A stretch of 64,000 nt of DNA from Capsulimonas corticalis (GCF_003574315.2 NZ_AP025739.1:6572001-6636000), one strand, 5' to 3'; positions 34,200 to 44,217 are shown, numbered from the stretch's first letter. Numbers and translations: made by a program. The notes: a model not told the origin generated them from the letters alone.

Positions 34200-37100
34200 A
34201 TGACAGAACATTCGATTTATGGGGCGGCGGCAATCTTCGCATTCGCTATTCCTCTAACGCCGGCCGGCGCACAAGCGCCAAGGCCGACGCGGTTGGTCCA
34301 TGGTGTTGCGACGACGGCGGATGGGAAGCCGCTGGCGCGGGCGACGCTGTGCCTGCCTAATCGGGATGGAATGATGGATCTGAGCGCGGATTCGACGGTC
34401 GTCACCGACGATCAAGGGCGGTTTACCTGGAACGCTCCGGAGTCGAGCTATCTTTTCGCGCGAACGGGCGCCGCCGGGCCGGAATGCGAGGCCATTCCCG
34501 ACGATATGGGATCCTGGCGCACCGCTCCCGCCATCGCGCCGCAGCATGACGCCGCGAACGCCATGCGTGAGATTCTGGAGCACGACGCCCAATCCTGTGT
34601 GACGAAGTGGACGGCGGAGGGTGGTGCGGCGTCCTTCTCGGTCGTCGCGCCGGAGATGGGAACCGTGACGCTGCGGCTGCGCGGCCCCAATGGCAAGGCG
34701 CTGGCGAACCATGCCGTGGAGGTGGCGGCGGCGAACCAGTGGTTTGGGTACTCCGGCGTGCTCGTGCATTATGGCGTGACTGACAACGACGGCCGCCTGC
34801 GGATGCGTCGATATGCGGGACTGACCTATTTGCAGATCGTAGCGCCCGGCGCGGGATTTGGCTCGACGGGATATTTCAACACGGTCGCGAACAACGAGAC
34901 GACGCTGGAAACGCCGCCGCTCGCGCGACTCGCCAGCATTTCCGGCGTCGTCGATCCCGCGCTCAGAACTCCGGGAGCCTTCATTACTATCGCCGCGTTC
35001 GGCTTCGGAGGATCCACCTGGTATCACCCGAAAGCCGCCATCGACGCGCAGGGACGGTTTACGCTAACGGATCTGCTGGCCGGCGACAACTTCCAGCTAT
35101 CACTCGCCGACGCCAGTCCCAGCAACTCCATCAGCGTGAATTTGAAGCCCGGCGAGGAAGTCACGGAGTTCAAAATCCAGGCGCCGACGCATTATACAAG
35201 TTATACAGAGCCGCCCCCGACCAAAGCCAGCACGCCAGCGACGCCATCCGTCAGAGGACATGTGCGCGACACCGCCGGCCATCCCGCCGCCGGTGTTGAT
35301 GTCTATGCGCTTTGCACCTATTACGGCTTTCATGGCGCAATTCAGCAGACTCGAACCGCAAAGACCGACGCCGAGGGCGCATACCTCATCACCGATCTTC
35401 CCAATGACGCCAACGGAATTAGCGTCGTGCTGTTCGCCGCGCAAAGCGGCCATCCCCTCGCCTTCGCACGCGCCGAATCCGATACGAATATGGCGGCGAC
35501 CGGCGTCCCCCCCAGCAAGTTCCATGGGGACCTGATCGTGCCGGACGGAAAGTCGGGTCTGATTGTACGCGTCCTGCAACAGGGGAAACCATTGCCAGGC
35601 GCCCAGGTCAGCCTCGCTCCGCACTGGAGCCCGGGTTCGGACGGCTTTGTGCCCGGTCGTGGATTTGGCGGCGGCGATTCGACGACGCTGAACGCGCTCT
35701 TGCAGCCGGCGGCAGCAACAAACGCTGATGGCGAGGCGACCTTTGAGCATCTCACGCCCGGCCTGTGGAATATAGGAGCGTCCTTCGGCAGCGCCCAGGC
35801 GACGAATGGAGCCACGCCCACCCTTGTGACCGGCTCGGAATCCGGCGCCGCCGTCGGGAGCGACGAAATGCATCGTTTTACGCTAAACGTCCACGCGCGA
35901 CCGGACGCGCCGTTAATTCGTATTCTAGATGCAAGCGGCCAGCCCCTCGCGCGCACAACGATGTCGGTGCTCTCCGGTCCAGTCAATGACGGGCTCAATT
36001 GGTTTTCCAGCATCAACCCCGAGCCGAATGGCGACATAAAGCTCATGACGAACGATTCCGGTCTGTGGCGCATCTCCCCGCGCTACCGAGACATCGAAGC
36101 CGATGGCGTTTCCTTGTCTGTCGAACCGATCTACGCCGGAGACGGTTACCTCGCTATCTCGCCCGCAATCTCCGCCCACTCGGTCACATTCCGGACGGCG
36201 GCGCGCGTGGGGGGACGCCTGCGCATTCGCTCGCTCGATGCACAGGGCAAACCCTCGCCGGGCGCCGTCGTTTTGAAGAGCCTCTCCCAGGGCGGCGCCT
36301 TCTTCGCCTCCATCGACGACAGCGGCGAAACCGTATTCTCCGGTCTACCCTCCGGTCAATACAGCGTTCAGCTCAGTTGGGGTCGTCCCCAGGACGCGCC
36401 AAAATTCGGGCAAGAAACCGATCCTTTTCCCCAGGACGCCGCGCTCACGGACGTCCAGATCTTTTCACCGCACACCGTAACAATCGCCTCGGGAGAAGAA
36501 ACACAGGAAACATTCCAGGCCGTGCGCCAGGGTTATATCCGGGGCAAAATCACCGGAGCGGACGATCCAAAAAACTACTGGGTGTCCGCACATAACCTCT
36601 ACTATTCGCCCGAGCTTGTGAAGTATGATCGCACAACCGGCGAATTTCTCGCGGGACCGTTTCCGGCCGGCAAGACAACACTGCGCGTACAGCGACAAAC
36701 GCGGGATTCCATGACAAATCCCGCCACAGGAGGCGACTGGCCGATCGATGTCACGCCGGGCAAAGTGGTTCACGCAACACTCACCCCCGCGCCGCCAACC
36801 AATCAGCCTGCCCCCAAAGCGGAGCCTCAATACGATCCCTCGTTCCATCTCTCCGATTCGATCTTTCTCGCAGACGGCGTCACACCGGCATGGGGCGCTC
36901 AGGTCGCCATATTTGTCCCCGGCTCCAATCCTCCTATATACCACGCGCAAGTCGACGCCGAAGGAAAGCTGGTCAGACGCTCCGATCTGTACTACACCCC
37001 TCTACCTCCCAAAGAGATGTCCGGAAGCCCCACGGAGCCGGTCATCATCACATGGCTTCCGGGAACCAGCGGCGCGACAATCACCCCATTCACTCCTGGC

Positions 37101-37694
37101 GAAAACAAGCGCCTCACGCTGCGCGCCCCCATTGCCGTCCACGGCCGCGTCACAGTCGGCGGCCAGTCCGTGGACGCCCTGCCCTCCGCGTTCCGAGTTT
37201 TGGCCGTCGCCCAAGGGCGCGGCCAATTGAATTCTCTCATGAGCTTCGACATCACCACTCAGGCGGACGGCTCATTTGACCTGAAAGGCCTCACTCCCGG
37301 AACGTACATCATCCAGGCCGCCCGCGACAACATCTGGCTCTCGGAAACACAAACCCTAACAGTTGGAGACACTCCCCTTTCCGACCTTGTCTTCAATATC
37401 GCTCCTCCCGGCGCCCCAGCAATCCTCCACGTAACCGACAAGCATGGCAAACCGCTCGCCGGCAAGTCCATTCACGTCGCCCGCCCCGCAGGACCACTCA
37501 CGGACCTCCTCTGGCCGAATGCATTTCCCGTCGATTCCGCCGGCGACGTACGTCTGGAAGGTTTGGAAGCCGGCCCGCACCAGATCGGCTTGCCAGACGC
37601 AAAGCCCAACACCCCTCTCAGCAAGGCGTTTACTGTGCCGGCCTACGCCGACGGCGGCAAGGCGTATGAGGCGAGCGTAGAGGTTCCGGGGTGA
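34200..37694 (+). CDS. Giant secreted protein of repeated CnaB/carboxypeptidase-regulatory-like domains
   Basis: 1164 residues from ATG 34200, with GGAGG 5 bases upstream and a signal peptide directly following (TEHSIYGAAAIFAFAIPLTPAGA). The body is a string of beta-sandwich modules with the recurring 'G-x-V-x-D-x-xG-x-P-x-x-G-x-x-V...T-D-x-x-G-x-F/Y-x-x-x-x-L-x-P-G' pattern: 'VHGVATTADGKPLARATLCL', 'VRGHVRDTAGHPAAGVDVYAL', 'AKTDAEGAYLITDLP', 'QADGSFDLKGLTPGTYIIQA', 'LHVTDKHGKPLAGKSIHVA'. These are carboxypeptidase-regulatory-like/CnaB folds, usually structural or adhesive. No catalytic domain, sortase motif or transmembrane anchor seen. Probably released or loosely surface-bound. It is divergent from the amyloid-signalling pair, with 193 bases between starts. 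Confidence 0.75.
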   Translation: MTEHSIYGAAAIFAFAIPLTPAGAQAPRPTRLVHGVATTADGKPLARATLCLPNRDGMMDLSADSTVVTDDQGRFTWNAPESSYLFARTGAAGPECEAIPDDMGSWRTAPAIAPQHDAANAMREILEHDAQSCVTKWTAEGGAASFSVVAPEMGTVTLRLRGPNGKALANHAVEVAAANQWFGYSGVLVHYGVTDNDGRLRMRRYAGLTYLQIVAPGAGFGSTGYFNTVANNETTLETPPLARLASISGVVDPALRTPGAFITIAAFGFGGSTWYHPKAAIDAQGRFTLTDLLAGDNFQLSLADASPSNSISVNLKPGEEVTEFKIQAPTHYTSYTEPPPTKASTPATPSVRGHVRDTAGHPAAGVDVYALCTYYGFHGAIQQTRTAKTDAEGAYLITDLPNDANGISVVLFAAQSGHPLAFARAESDTNMAATGVPPSKFHGDLIVPDGKSGLIVRVLQQGKPLPGAQVSLAPHWSPGSDGFVPGRGFGGGDSTTLNALLQPAAATNADGEATFEHLTPGLWNIGASFGSAQATNGATPTLVTGSESGAAVGSDEMHRFTLNVHARPDAPLIRILDASGQPLARTTMSVLSGPVNDGLNWFSSINPEPNGDIKLMTNDSGLWRISPRYRDIEADGVSLSVEPIYAGDGYLAISPAISAHSVTFRTAARVGGRLRIRSLDAQGKPSPGAVVLKSLSQGGAFFASIDDSGETVFSGLPSGQYSVQLSWGRPQDAPKFGQETDPFPQDAALTDVQIFSPHTVTIASGEETQETFQAVRQGYIRGKITGADDPKNYWVSAHNLYYSPELVKYDRTTGEFLAGPFPAGKTTLRVQRQTRDSMTNPATGGDWPIDVTPGKVVHATLTPAPPTNQPAPKAEPQYDPSFHLSDSIFLADGVTPAWGAQVAIFVPGSNPPIYHAQVDAEGKLVRRSDLYYTPLPPKEMSGSPTEPVIITWLPGTSGATITPFTPGENKRLTLRAPIAVHGRVTVGGQSVDALPSAFRVLAVAQGRGQLNSLMSFDITTQADGSFDLKGLTPGTYIIQAARDNIWLSETQTLTVGDTPLSDLVFNIAPPGAPAILHVTDKHGKPLAGKSIHVARPAGPLTDLLWPNAFPVDSAGDVRLEGLEAGPHQIGLPDAKPNTPLSKAFTVPAYADGGKAYEASVEVPG

Positions 37695-37739
37695 CCTATC
37701 CAAAAGAACGCAATGTCCCTCACACTATGAAAATAGCCG

Positions 37740-37768
37740 TTGACAACGCTTAGTCGCCCGGGTATACT
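37740..37768 (+). promoter_or_regulatory. Near-consensus promoter for the second pseudopilin operon
   Basis: TTGACA (37740-37745), 17 bases, TATACT (37763-37768). The leader to the GTG start at 37908 is about 130 bases and AT-rich in its first half. Confidence 0.72.
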
Positions 37769-37907
37769 CCGTGAACATCAATATTGACAGTAACATTATT
37801 GCAAAACAAGCTTGAACCGACTAGTCAACTAGAGGTGAGTGCAGACGGCCGCGCGGCATGCTTTGAGGGCATGGTTTCGCGAGCCGCTCATCCCTAGGAG
37901 ACCTGCC

Positions 37908-38735
37908 GTGAAAAACCGCCGTTCGTTTGGCTTTACTTTAATTGAACTGCTCGTCGTGATCGCAATCATCGCGATTCTCGCCGCGATCTTGTTCCCCGTC
38001 TTCGCCCAGGCCCGTGAAAAGGCTCGGCAAATCACCTGCGTATCCAACCAGAAGCAGATCGGCATCGCCATTCTGCAATATACCCAGGACTACGAAGAGA
38101 CCCTGCCCCCGTCGAACTACAACGATCCGTTACAGCCGGCAAGCCCCTCGACATGGATGTTCATTATTGACGCATACGTCAAGGCGGGTTATCCACACGC
38201 AGCCGCAGCGACCGGGAGCAGTGTCGCTAGTGTGTTTACCTGCCCCGACTATGCGGCGACCGCAGTGGCGGCGAATGCGACCCCGGCGCATAGCTACGCC
38301 GCGAACGCCAATATCATGCCGGCGTGGATCACCGGCACCGGCCAGACCGCAGCCACCAATCCGCCGCTGACCCTCGCGACGCTGCGAGCTCCCGCTCAAG
38401 TGGTCCTTATTGGCGAAGCCGCGGGCGGCTCACGGATTTTCACCTATGGCGACGATGTGAATACGTCTTCGGTCATTCCTGGCCAGACCGCCGCTGTTTT
38501 CGGTTCTACGCAAGCGATCTACTTGCGTGCTCGCCTTCGACACTCTGGCGGCTCCAATTATCTCTTCGGCGACGGCCACGTGAAGTGGTTCCACGGTCCT
38601 GGCGCAAGCTTTACGCCGACGGGTTCGACCTGGTACCCCGTCGTACCGGTGACCGCGACATCAAACATTGTGTGGAAGCAGTCGTCTTATCCCAACGCAG
38701 GAGGATGGTTCATTGAAGACCCCACACAAGGCTAA
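37908..38735 (+). CDS. DUF1559-type prepilin-like protein (pseudopilin)
   Basis: 275 residues starting at GTG 37908, seven bases after TAGGAG; this gives the usual short basic leader KNRRSFG before the FTLIELLVV cleavage motif, whereas the ATG at 37839 would add 23 residues unlike any prepilin leader. It carries [16 protein letters not shown] and the C-terminal '[19 protein letters not shown]' element of DUF1559 proteins. Its stop codon lies 20 bases past the start of the following LolA-thioredoxin gene, whose ribosome-binding site is inside this gene, so the two are co-transcribed and probably translationally coupled. Exported, membrane-anchored pilin-like protein of unknown structure. Confidence 0.88.
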   Translation: MKNRRSFGFTLIELLVVIAIIAILAAILFPVFAQAREKARQITCVSNQKQIGIAILQYTQDYEETLPPSNYNDPLQPASPSTWMFIIDAYVKAGYPHAAAATGSSVASVFTCPDYAATAVAANATPAHSYAANANIMPAWITGTGQTAATNPPLTLATLRAPAQVVLIGEAAGGSRIFTYGDDVNTSSVIPGQTAAVFGSTQAIYLRARLRHSGGSNYLFGDGHVKWFHGPGASFTPTGSTWYPVVPVTATSNIVWKQSSYPNAGGWFIEDPTQG

Positions 38736-39933
38736 TTTGATCGCGATCGCTTTGACCGCCGGCGCCCTATGGACGCCGGCCAAAGCTCAAACGATTTCCG
38801 CGGACGATCTGGTCCGCCAATCGGCCGCCGCGCTGGAATCGGCCTCGTCGCTAAAGGTGGATTTCGAGGAGATCGACTCCTATCCCGAGCGATTCAAGGA
38901 CCTTGCCCAGCGCGGAACGGCGACGCTCGCGAAACCCGGCCAGCTGCGCATCGACATCCACCGCTACCGGCGCGTGAGCGCTTCCGAGCCGTGGGCGGCG
39001 TCCGGAAATGACACCGCCGCCGTTTCGGACGGCAAAACTTACTGGTACGTCTTCCTGCACCCAAACAGCACGCAGACGCACAATGAGCCAGCGGGGCCGA
39101 CCGCCTTCCGTGCGGCGCTCAAACAGCTGCCCGCTCTGTCTGGATTCTTTGCAACCGACAAGGACGCCGCCACGCTGCCGGGCCAATCCGGTCCCGTGAC
39201 GGCCGCCGCTGATGAGACATGGGAAGGCGCGACATACCACGTCGTCCAATACGACGTCAAATCCGACGGCGCTCCCACCACCGCCCGCGCCTACCTCGGA
39301 GGGGATTCCCTCGTGCATCGCCTGGTGTTCAGCGCCACAACGCCCAAGGGAACCGTGACGAAAGAGTGGAGCCTGCGCAACATCCAGTTGAACGCGCCAG
39401 CTCCGGCGGCGACTTTCGCCTATACGCCGCCCGCCGACGCCACTGCGCTGGACAGCTCGGCGCGCGGCGCGCTGCTCGCCGCAGGAACGCCCGCTCCGGA
39501 CTTCACGATTCACGATACGCACGGTAATCCCGTAAAGCTCTCAGACTTCAAGGGCAAAACCGTCGTTCTGGAGTTCTGGGCGACCTGGTGCTGGCCCTGC
39601 AACCAGTCGCTGCCCCGCGCCGAGGCGATCTCGCTCGCCAACCGCGACAAAAACACCGTGACGCTCGCCGTCGCGATTTGGGACAGCCAGAAGGGCTTCG
39701 ACGCCTGGATCAAGAAGCACAGCTACCCGGATATCCAGTTCGCCGTCGATCCTCGGCCCCAGGGGCAGGAGATCGCGTCATCGCTCTATCATGTCTCCGC
39801 GACGCCGACCACTTACGTGATCGACCCGGCGGGGAATGTCGTCAAGGCCGTCCCCGGCTTTAGCGGCAAGACCGATGAACTGGAGGCCGCCATCGCGGCG
39901 GCGCAAGCGCCGAAAACGGCGAACGCTCGGTAG
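38713..39933 (+). CDS. Exported LolA-like + TlpA/thioredoxin-like fusion
   Basis: 406 residues starting at TTG 38713: AGGAGG (38699-38704) is exactly 8 bases upstream and the codon opens a signal peptide ([25 protein letters not shown]). Residues about 28-245 resemble LolA-like/DUF2092 lipoprotein-carrier folds ('[22 protein letters not shown]', '[20 protein letters not shown]', '[13 protein letters not shown]'). Residues about 260-395 form a TlpA/AhpC-type redoxin with WCWPC (near 292), a CxxC disulfide active site, '[32 protein letters not shown]' and the cis-proline in [10 protein letters not shown] periplasmic thiol reductant joined to a lipid-binding fold suggests redox control or delivery of an envelope cofactor, but this is inference. 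It overlaps the pseudopilin gene by 23 bases. Confidence 0.82.
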   Translation: MKTPHKANLIAIALTAGALWTPAKAQTISADDLVRQSAAALESASSLKVDFEEIDSYPERFKDLAQRGTATLAKPGQLRIDIHRYRRVSASEPWAASGNDTAAVSDGKTYWYVFLHPNSTQTHNEPAGPTAFRAALKQLPALSGFFATDKDAATLPGQSGPVTAAADETWEGATYHVVQYDVKSDGAPTTARAYLGGDSLVHRLVFSATTPKGTVTKEWSLRNIQLNAPAPAATFAYTPPADATALDSSARGALLAAGTPAPDFTIHDTHGNPVKLSDFKGKTVVLEFWATWCWPCNQSLPRAEAISLANRDKNTVTLAVAIWDSQKGFDAWIKKHSYPDIQFAVDPRPQGQEIASSLYHVSATPTTYVIDPAGNVVKAVPGFSGKTDELEAAIAAAQAPKTANAR

Positions 39934-40010
39934 CGCGGCACGCGCGTCAAAATCGGAACTCACGAAATATGGGTAATACTCCCACACCACTGCGAGGCAG
40001 GAGACAGAGT

Positions 40011-41102
40011 ATGACCACACGACGTGATTTTCTCAGAACGGGCGCGGCGTTCGCCGCCGGAGCGGCGGCGATTTCCATCGCCGGGAGCGCCGAAGCGAAG
40101 GGAGCGGATCAACGCGATCCTCGGATCGATGTCGCCCCCGAAGCGGGACGCGAGCTCGGCCCGACGCCTCAAACGACCTTCAAGGGAGACATGCCTTACC
40201 GAAAGCTGGGAAGCACCGGTGAGGAGGTCTCCCTGATCGGTCTGGGAGGATTCCATATCGGCTCGCCGGACAGCGACGCCGATGGGATCAAGCTGATCCA
40301 CACCGCGCTCGATAAGGGCGTCAACTTTTTAGATAACTGCTGGGACTACCATAACGGCGGCAGCGAAACGCGCATGGGCAAGGCGCTCGCCGAAGGCGGG
40401 TATCGCGACAAAGCGTTTCTTATGACCAAGATCGACGGGCGCACCAGCGCGTCCGCCGCCAGCCAGATCGACGAATCGCTGAAGCGCCTGCAAACGGATC
40501 GAATCGATCTGCTGCAGTTTCACGAGATCCTCCGCATGGAGGATCCGGATCGCATCTTCGCGAAGGGCGGCGCGCTGGAGGCCGTCTTGACGGCCAAGGC
40601 GGCGGGAAAAGTGCGCCATATCGGATTCACCGGACATAAAGACCCACTGGTGCATCGCCGGATGCTGGAAGTGGCCGACAGCCACGGCTTCCACTTCGAC
40701 ACGGTCCAGATGCCGGTCAACGTTATGGACGCGCATTTCCGAAGCTTCACCCATCAAGTGATCCCCATCGCCAACCAAAAAGAGATCGCCGTGATCGCCA
40801 TGAAGACATTCGGCGACCACTTTATTCTCGACCGTGTCCTCGCCGACAAGCTCGCCGCGCCGATTGAAATGCTCCATTACTCCATGACGCTCCCAGTCGC
40901 CGTCGTGGTCACCGGCGTCGAACGAATGGAGATTTTGGACCAGGCTCTGGAAGCGGCGCGCACCTTCAAACCACTCACCAAGACTCAAGTCGCCTCTCTT
41001 CTGGATCGCACGAAAATAGCGGCCGCCGACGGCTCCACGGAGCTTTTCAAGATCTCGACTCGGTTCGACGGCACTGCCCACAATCCCGATTGGCTGGGAT
41101 AA
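40011..41102 (+). CDS. Tat-exported aldo/keto reductase
   Basis: 363 residues from ATG 40011, 7 bases after AGGAG. The N-terminus TTRRDFLRTGAAFAAGAAAI is a twin-arginine signal (TRRDFLR), so the protein is exported folded, presumably with NADP bound. The body is an aldo/keto reductase: 'PYRKLGSTGEEVSLIGLGGFHIG', 'GVNFLDNCWDYHNGGSETRMGKAL' (catalytic Asp and Tyr), 'FLMTKIDGR' (catalytic Lys), 'RIDLLQFHEI' (His). The C-terminal barrel has 'HIGFTGHKDP'. Tat-exported AKRs are frequent in Planctomycetes and Armatimonadota, where their substrate is unknown; a sugar or cofactor role is only a guess. It lies 77 bases downstream of the redoxin gene, same strand. Confidence 0.88.
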   Translation: MTTRRDFLRTGAAFAAGAAAISIAGSAEAKGADQRDPRIDVAPEAGRELGPTPQTTFKGDMPYRKLGSTGEEVSLIGLGGFHIGSPDSDADGIKLIHTALDKGVNFLDNCWDYHNGGSETRMGKALAEGGYRDKAFLMTKIDGRTSASAASQIDESLKRLQTDRIDLLQFHEILRMEDPDRIFAKGGALEAVLTAKAAGKVRHIGFTGHKDPLVHRRMLEVADSHGFHFDTVQMPVNVMDAHFRSFTHQVIPIANQKEIAVIAMKTFGDHFILDRVLADKLAAPIEMLHYSMTLPVAVVVTGVERMEILDQALEAARTFKPLTKTQVASLLDRTKIAAADGSTELFKISTRFDGTAHNPDWLG

Positions 41103-41233
41103 TAAGTCTGGCCGCCGCGTTCTTGGGCGCGGCGGCGCCAAAGCAGAGCTCTTCCTCTCCAGAGGAGCGCATAATCCACCGATATAATATCAAGGCGCCT
41201 GCCAAAGGACGCTGGGATTATGAGAGCAACAAC

Positions 41234-42352
41234 GTGGTAAAACATCCCGCTCAATCAGGGGCAATCCAACACCAAGCGCTGACCGAACACAATCAATCGC
41301 TCAGCGAGCAGAATCAAGAGCTGGCTCGCAAGCTAATGGAAGCGCAAGCCGACCTGCTGATGCTCACGCGCAGCGCCTGGTGGCTGGTCTGGAGCGCCGA
41401 TGTGTCGGAATACACCCCGGGACACGCCGGAATCTGGGACTTCCGTCCGGACTATGCCGAGAGCGCGCTCACCTGGCTCAATATCGGCGAAGGCGATGCG
41501 AACGACTTCGGCTCCGCGATCACACGCGCGCGCCTTCCCGAAGACAACGAGCTGTGCGACGCCAATTGCCACCGAGCGCTCTACGGTGGCCTTCCGGGTT
41601 ACTCACAGGAATTTCGCGTGCGTCTGAAAACCGGCGAGATCCGCTGGATTTCGGAGACGGTGAATATTCAGCATCTGTCCCCCACCAACTGGCGGCTCAC
41701 TGGAATTGGGATCGATATCACCGAGAACAAACGCAACCAGGAGGAGCTCGAAGAGATCCGCCGGGAGATCATGCTTCAGAACGCCGAATTGCAGGACATT
41801 CAGGCGGAGCTGGAGGCGCAAAACGATGAGCTGGCGCGCGCCAACACGCGCCTGGAAAACCTGGCGACAACTGACGGCCTCACCGGACTCAAAAATCATC
41901 GCGCCTTTCAGGAAGCGCTGGAGCACGAATGGCGGGGGGCGCAGCGCCACGGCGCACCCCTCTCGCTGGTCTTCCTCGACATCGATTGCTTCAAACAGTA
42001 CAACGACACCTACGGCCATCCCGCCGGCGACGAAGTCCTTAAGCAGGTCGGCGCGCTGCTGCAAGCCGGCGCGCGCGACATCGACTGCGTGGCTCGTTAT
42101 GGCGGCGAAGAGTTCGTGGTGGTCGCGCCCCAGACCGACGAAGACGGAGCCATCGCCCTGGCCGAACGCTTCCGCCAGCGCATCGCCAGCGCGGCATTCC
42201 CTCACCGAGACGTCACCGCAAGCTTCGGCGTCGCCACTCTGCGCGCCCCGATCGGCGACATCAAAACCCTCATCCAGCGAGCGGACAGCGCCCTCTACAC
42301 CGCCAAAGCCCAAGGCCGAAACGCCGTCGTCTTCGCCGGCGGAACCAAGTAG
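41234..42352 (+). CDS. PAS-GGDEF diguanylate cyclase
   Basis: About 372 residues if started at GTG 41234 (GAGAG seven bases upstream). The frame is also open back to a TTG at 41090 overlapping the previous stop, and an ATG lies at 41336, so the start is uncertain. A short coiled coil ('HNQSLSEQNQELARKLMEAQADLLML') leads to a PAS domain ('AGIWDFRPDYAESALTWLNIGEGD', 'GYSQEFRVRLKTGEIRWISETV', 'RLTGIGIDITENKR'), a second coiled coil and a GGDEF domain with an intact GGEEF site ('ARYGGEEFVVVAPQTDEDG') and 'DGLTGLKNHRAFQEAL'. I see no RxxD inhibitory site immediately before GGEEF. Cytosolic: no membrane helix. Predicted to make c-di-GMP in response to a ligand at the PAS domain. An intrinsic-terminator-like hairpin follows at 42501. 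Confidence 0.88.
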   Translation: MVKHPAQSGAIQHQALTEHNQSLSEQNQELARKLMEAQADLLMLTRSAWWLVWSADVSEYTPGHAGIWDFRPDYAESALTWLNIGEGDANDFGSAITRARLPEDNELCDANCHRALYGGLPGYSQEFRVRLKTGEIRWISETVNIQHLSPTNWRLTGIGIDITENKRNQEELEEIRREIMLQNAELQDIQAELEAQNDELARANTRLENLATTDGLTGLKNHRAFQEALEHEWRGAQRHGAPLSLVFLDIDCFKQYNDTYGHPAGDEVLKQVGALLQAGARDIDCVARYGGEEFVVVAPQTDEDGAIALAERFRQRIASAAFPHRDVTASFGVATLRAPIGDIKTLIQRADSALYTAKAQGRNAVVFAGGTK

Positions 42353-42500
42353 CCCCCCTCCGGCTACGCGCCTGTCCCCTCCGCGCCGCCGCTCTCCACC
42401 TCCATCACCGGCGTCCGCTTTACCCTCGCGTCTTTCTTCCGCTGATAAAGGACCATTCCGATCGCTGGAAATACGCTGTATGGACAGTGTATCAGGCAAT

Positions 42501-42529
42501 ATTCCAGACACCGTCTGGAATTTCTCTTT
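42501..42529 (+). terminator. Terminator-like hairpin after the diguanylate cyclase gene
   Basis: ATTCCAGAC (42501-42509) pairs perfectly with GTCTGGAAT (42513-42521) around ACC, followed by TTCTCTTTT. Its palindromic form could also be an operator, but the T-rich tail favours termination. Confidence 0.55.
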
Positions 42530-42824
42530 TGCGGCGTTATGATCGCTGACATCGAAGCTCAGGCTGGGCGGATTGCCGCTGCTTTGTCTCGTTGCGCCGC
42601 TGTCCTGAGGCGATTCGGTTTGGCTTTGGGATTCCCAAAGCATAGTTTGGCGCGCGGAACGATTTTGCTTGAAAATCCCCAACGCTGTGGTAACGCGCGG
42701 AGTCGATAATAGAGGCAACCCTTCGCGGACTGGGAAGAACGCGCTGGGGTTGCCGGCTGCGGCGCTCGCCGCTGAGACAATGTCCGCAAAGGCGGAGACT
42801 TCACACGTTAAAGGAAAACATCAC
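42530..42824. other. Intergenic stretch before the alpha/beta hydrolase
   Basis: Nearly 300 bases (plus 42353-42500 on the other side of the hairpin) without a convincing gene. I see no strong promoter or RNA structure. The frame of the next gene is open back to 42669, but without prepilin, signal or domain content. Confidence 0.4.
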
Positions 42825-43649
42825 ATGGGCAGCTACATCACGACGAAGGACGGAACGCAGATCTATTATAAGGATTGGGGTTCGGGAACGCCGGTTGTCT
42901 TCTCGCACGGCTGGCCGCTGAATGCGGACGCCTGGGACGCCCAGATGCTGTTTCTGGGCCAGCATGGATACCGCGTGATCGCTCACGACCGGCGCGGGCA
43001 TGGCCGCTCGACGCAGACGTGGGACGGTAACGAGATGGATACCTACGCCGACGACCTCGCGGAGCTGTTTAACACGCTGGATCTGAAGGGCGCCGTGCTG
43101 ATCGGCCACTCCACCGGCGGCGGCGAAGTCGCCCGCTATATCGGCCGTCACGGAACTTCGCGCCTCTCCAAAGCCGTCCTCATCGGCGCGGTGGCGCCGA
43201 TCATGGTGAAAAGCGACGACAACCCCGGCGGAACGCCGATCGACGCTTTTGATGGAATCCGGGCTGCGGTCACCGCCGATCGCTCCCAGTTTTACAAAGA
43301 TCTCAGCATTCCCTTTTATGGATATAATCGGCCCGGAGCGAAGGTATCGGAAGGCGTCCGCGAGGCCTTCTGGCTCCAGGGCATGATGGGCGGAATGAAG
43401 CCCGAGTTCGACTGCATCAAGGCGTTCTCGGAGACGAACTTCACGGAAGACCTCAAGAAGATCGATATCCCGACCCTGGTTCTGCACGGCGCCGACGACC
43501 AGATCGTCCCGTACGCCGACGCCGGCGCGCTCACCGCGAAGATCGTCAAGGACGCGACCTTGAAACTTTACGAAGGCTCCTCGCACGGCTTATGCACTGT
43601 CGAAGCGGACCGCGTCAACGCCGAGCTCCTCGCCTTCATCCAGGGCTAA
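42825..43649 (+). CDS. Alpha/beta hydrolase, non-haem chloroperoxidase-like
   Basis: 274 residues from ATG 42825 (AAAGGA nine bases upstream), the position where the family's typical '[20 protein letters not shown]' opening begins. The catalytic triad is visible: nucleophile elbow [14 protein letters not shown] (Ser near residue 97), Asp in [10 protein letters not shown] (near 223) and His in [10 protein letters not shown] (near 253). The oxyanion-side [10 protein letters not shown] and HDRRGHGRS are also typical of cofactor-free haloperoxidases/perhydrolases and related esterases. Cytosolic; no signal peptide. In vivo it most likely acts as an esterase. Single gene, followed by a perfect hairpin shared with the convergent stress-protein gene. 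Confidence 0.9.
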   Translation: MGSYITTKDGTQIYYKDWGSGTPVVFSHGWPLNADAWDAQMLFLGQHGYRVIAHDRRGHGRSTQTWDGNEMDTYADDLAELFNTLDLKGAVLIGHSTGGGEVARYIGRHGTSRLSKAVLIGAVAPIMVKSDDNPGGTPIDAFDGIRAAVTADRSQFYKDLSIPFYGYNRPGAKVSEGVREAFWLQGMMGGMKPEFDCIKAFSETNFTEDLKKIDIPTLVLHGADDQIVPYADAGALTAKIVKDATLKLYEGSSHGLCTVEADRVNAELLAFIQG

Positions 43650-43664
43650 TCGCCAAACGAAGCA

Positions 43665-43693
43665 GCGGACGCTTTGAGAGTCAAAGCGTCCGC
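43665..43693. terminator. Bidirectional terminator hairpin
   Basis: GCGGACGCTTTGA (43665-43677) and TCAAAGCGTCCGC (43681-43693) form a perfect 13-bp stem with a GAG loop between the convergent hydrolase (+) and KGG-protein (-) genes. No long T-run. Confidence 0.7.
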
Positions 43694-43740
43694 CATGCTG
43701 CGCCGTTATTCAAATTGTTCTCGTTTCGCGTCGGTCGTCT

Positions 43741-44019
43741 TTAAGAATTCTGCTGGTTCTGAGAGTCGGTATCCTGATTCTGATTGCCGGACGCCCCGCT
43801 GTTACTCCCCGCCCCCGGATTAGTGTCGGAGATTCCGCCCTGATTCTGCTGGCCCGCGCGCCGGGTCTCGCCGCCTTTGCGTCCCAAATTCTGCGTGTCG
43901 TCGGATGTGAGGTCGTTCGCATCGCCGCTGTTCTGCGCCGTGCGGCCGCTCGTGTTCGCGGTTCCCGTCTGCTGCTCGTCGTCCGATGTCCCAAAACCGC
44001 GATTTGCGTTGTCTGCCAT
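43741..44019 (-). CDS. Small hydrophilic KGG-type stress protein
   Basis: 92 residues from ATG 44019, preceded by AAAGGA at normal spacing. Very hydrophilic and disordered-looking, rich in Gln, Asn, Gly, Ser and Asp, with no hydrophobic segment. It contains LGRKGGETRRAG, the 'KGG' element of GsiB/general-stress-type proteins, but only one copy. Such proteins accumulate during desiccation, salt or stationary stress and may protect other macromolecules; that role is inferred. Composition (Gln/Asn-rich tail 'QNQDTDSQNQQNS') is unusual for this window. Convergent with the hydrolase gene. Confidence 0.6.
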   Translation of the reverse strand: MADNANRGFGTSDDEQQTGTANTSGRTAQNSGDANDLTSDDTQNLGRKGGETRRAGQQNQGGISDTNPGAGSNSGASGNQNQDTDSQNQQNS

Positions 44020-44150
44020 AGTGATGTCCTTTCGTCGCTGAAAATGACTGGCGTGGAAGACGGCTGCCCGTCCACACATGAGTATTACCAAGTTAAAAAT
44101 GTATCAAACGAGACAAGCGTTAGTTAGATAAAATTCGATTTCACGTTTTT

Positions 44151-44180
44151 TTGTGCGCGGATTCTCAGGTGTGATATACT
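44151..44180 (+). promoter_or_regulatory. Extended -10 promoter for the YcxB-like gene
   Basis: TATACT (44175-44180) is preceded by TGA (44172-44174), giving the extended -10 form TGnTATACT. The -35 candidate TTGTGC (44151-44156) is weak. Transcription would begin about 30 bases before the ATG at 44218. Confidence 0.5.
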
Positions 44181-44217
44181 AAACTTTAGCCAGCATCGCC
44201 TGAGAATAGGATCCTCC

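Noticed and set aside
42364-42552. 62-codon minus-strand frame reading 'FPAIGMVLYQRKKDARVKRT'
   Set aside because: Looks slightly protein-like and could be a remnant membrane-protein tail, but it is short, has no ribosome-binding site and overlaps the terminator-like hairpin; not enough to call a gene or pseudogene.
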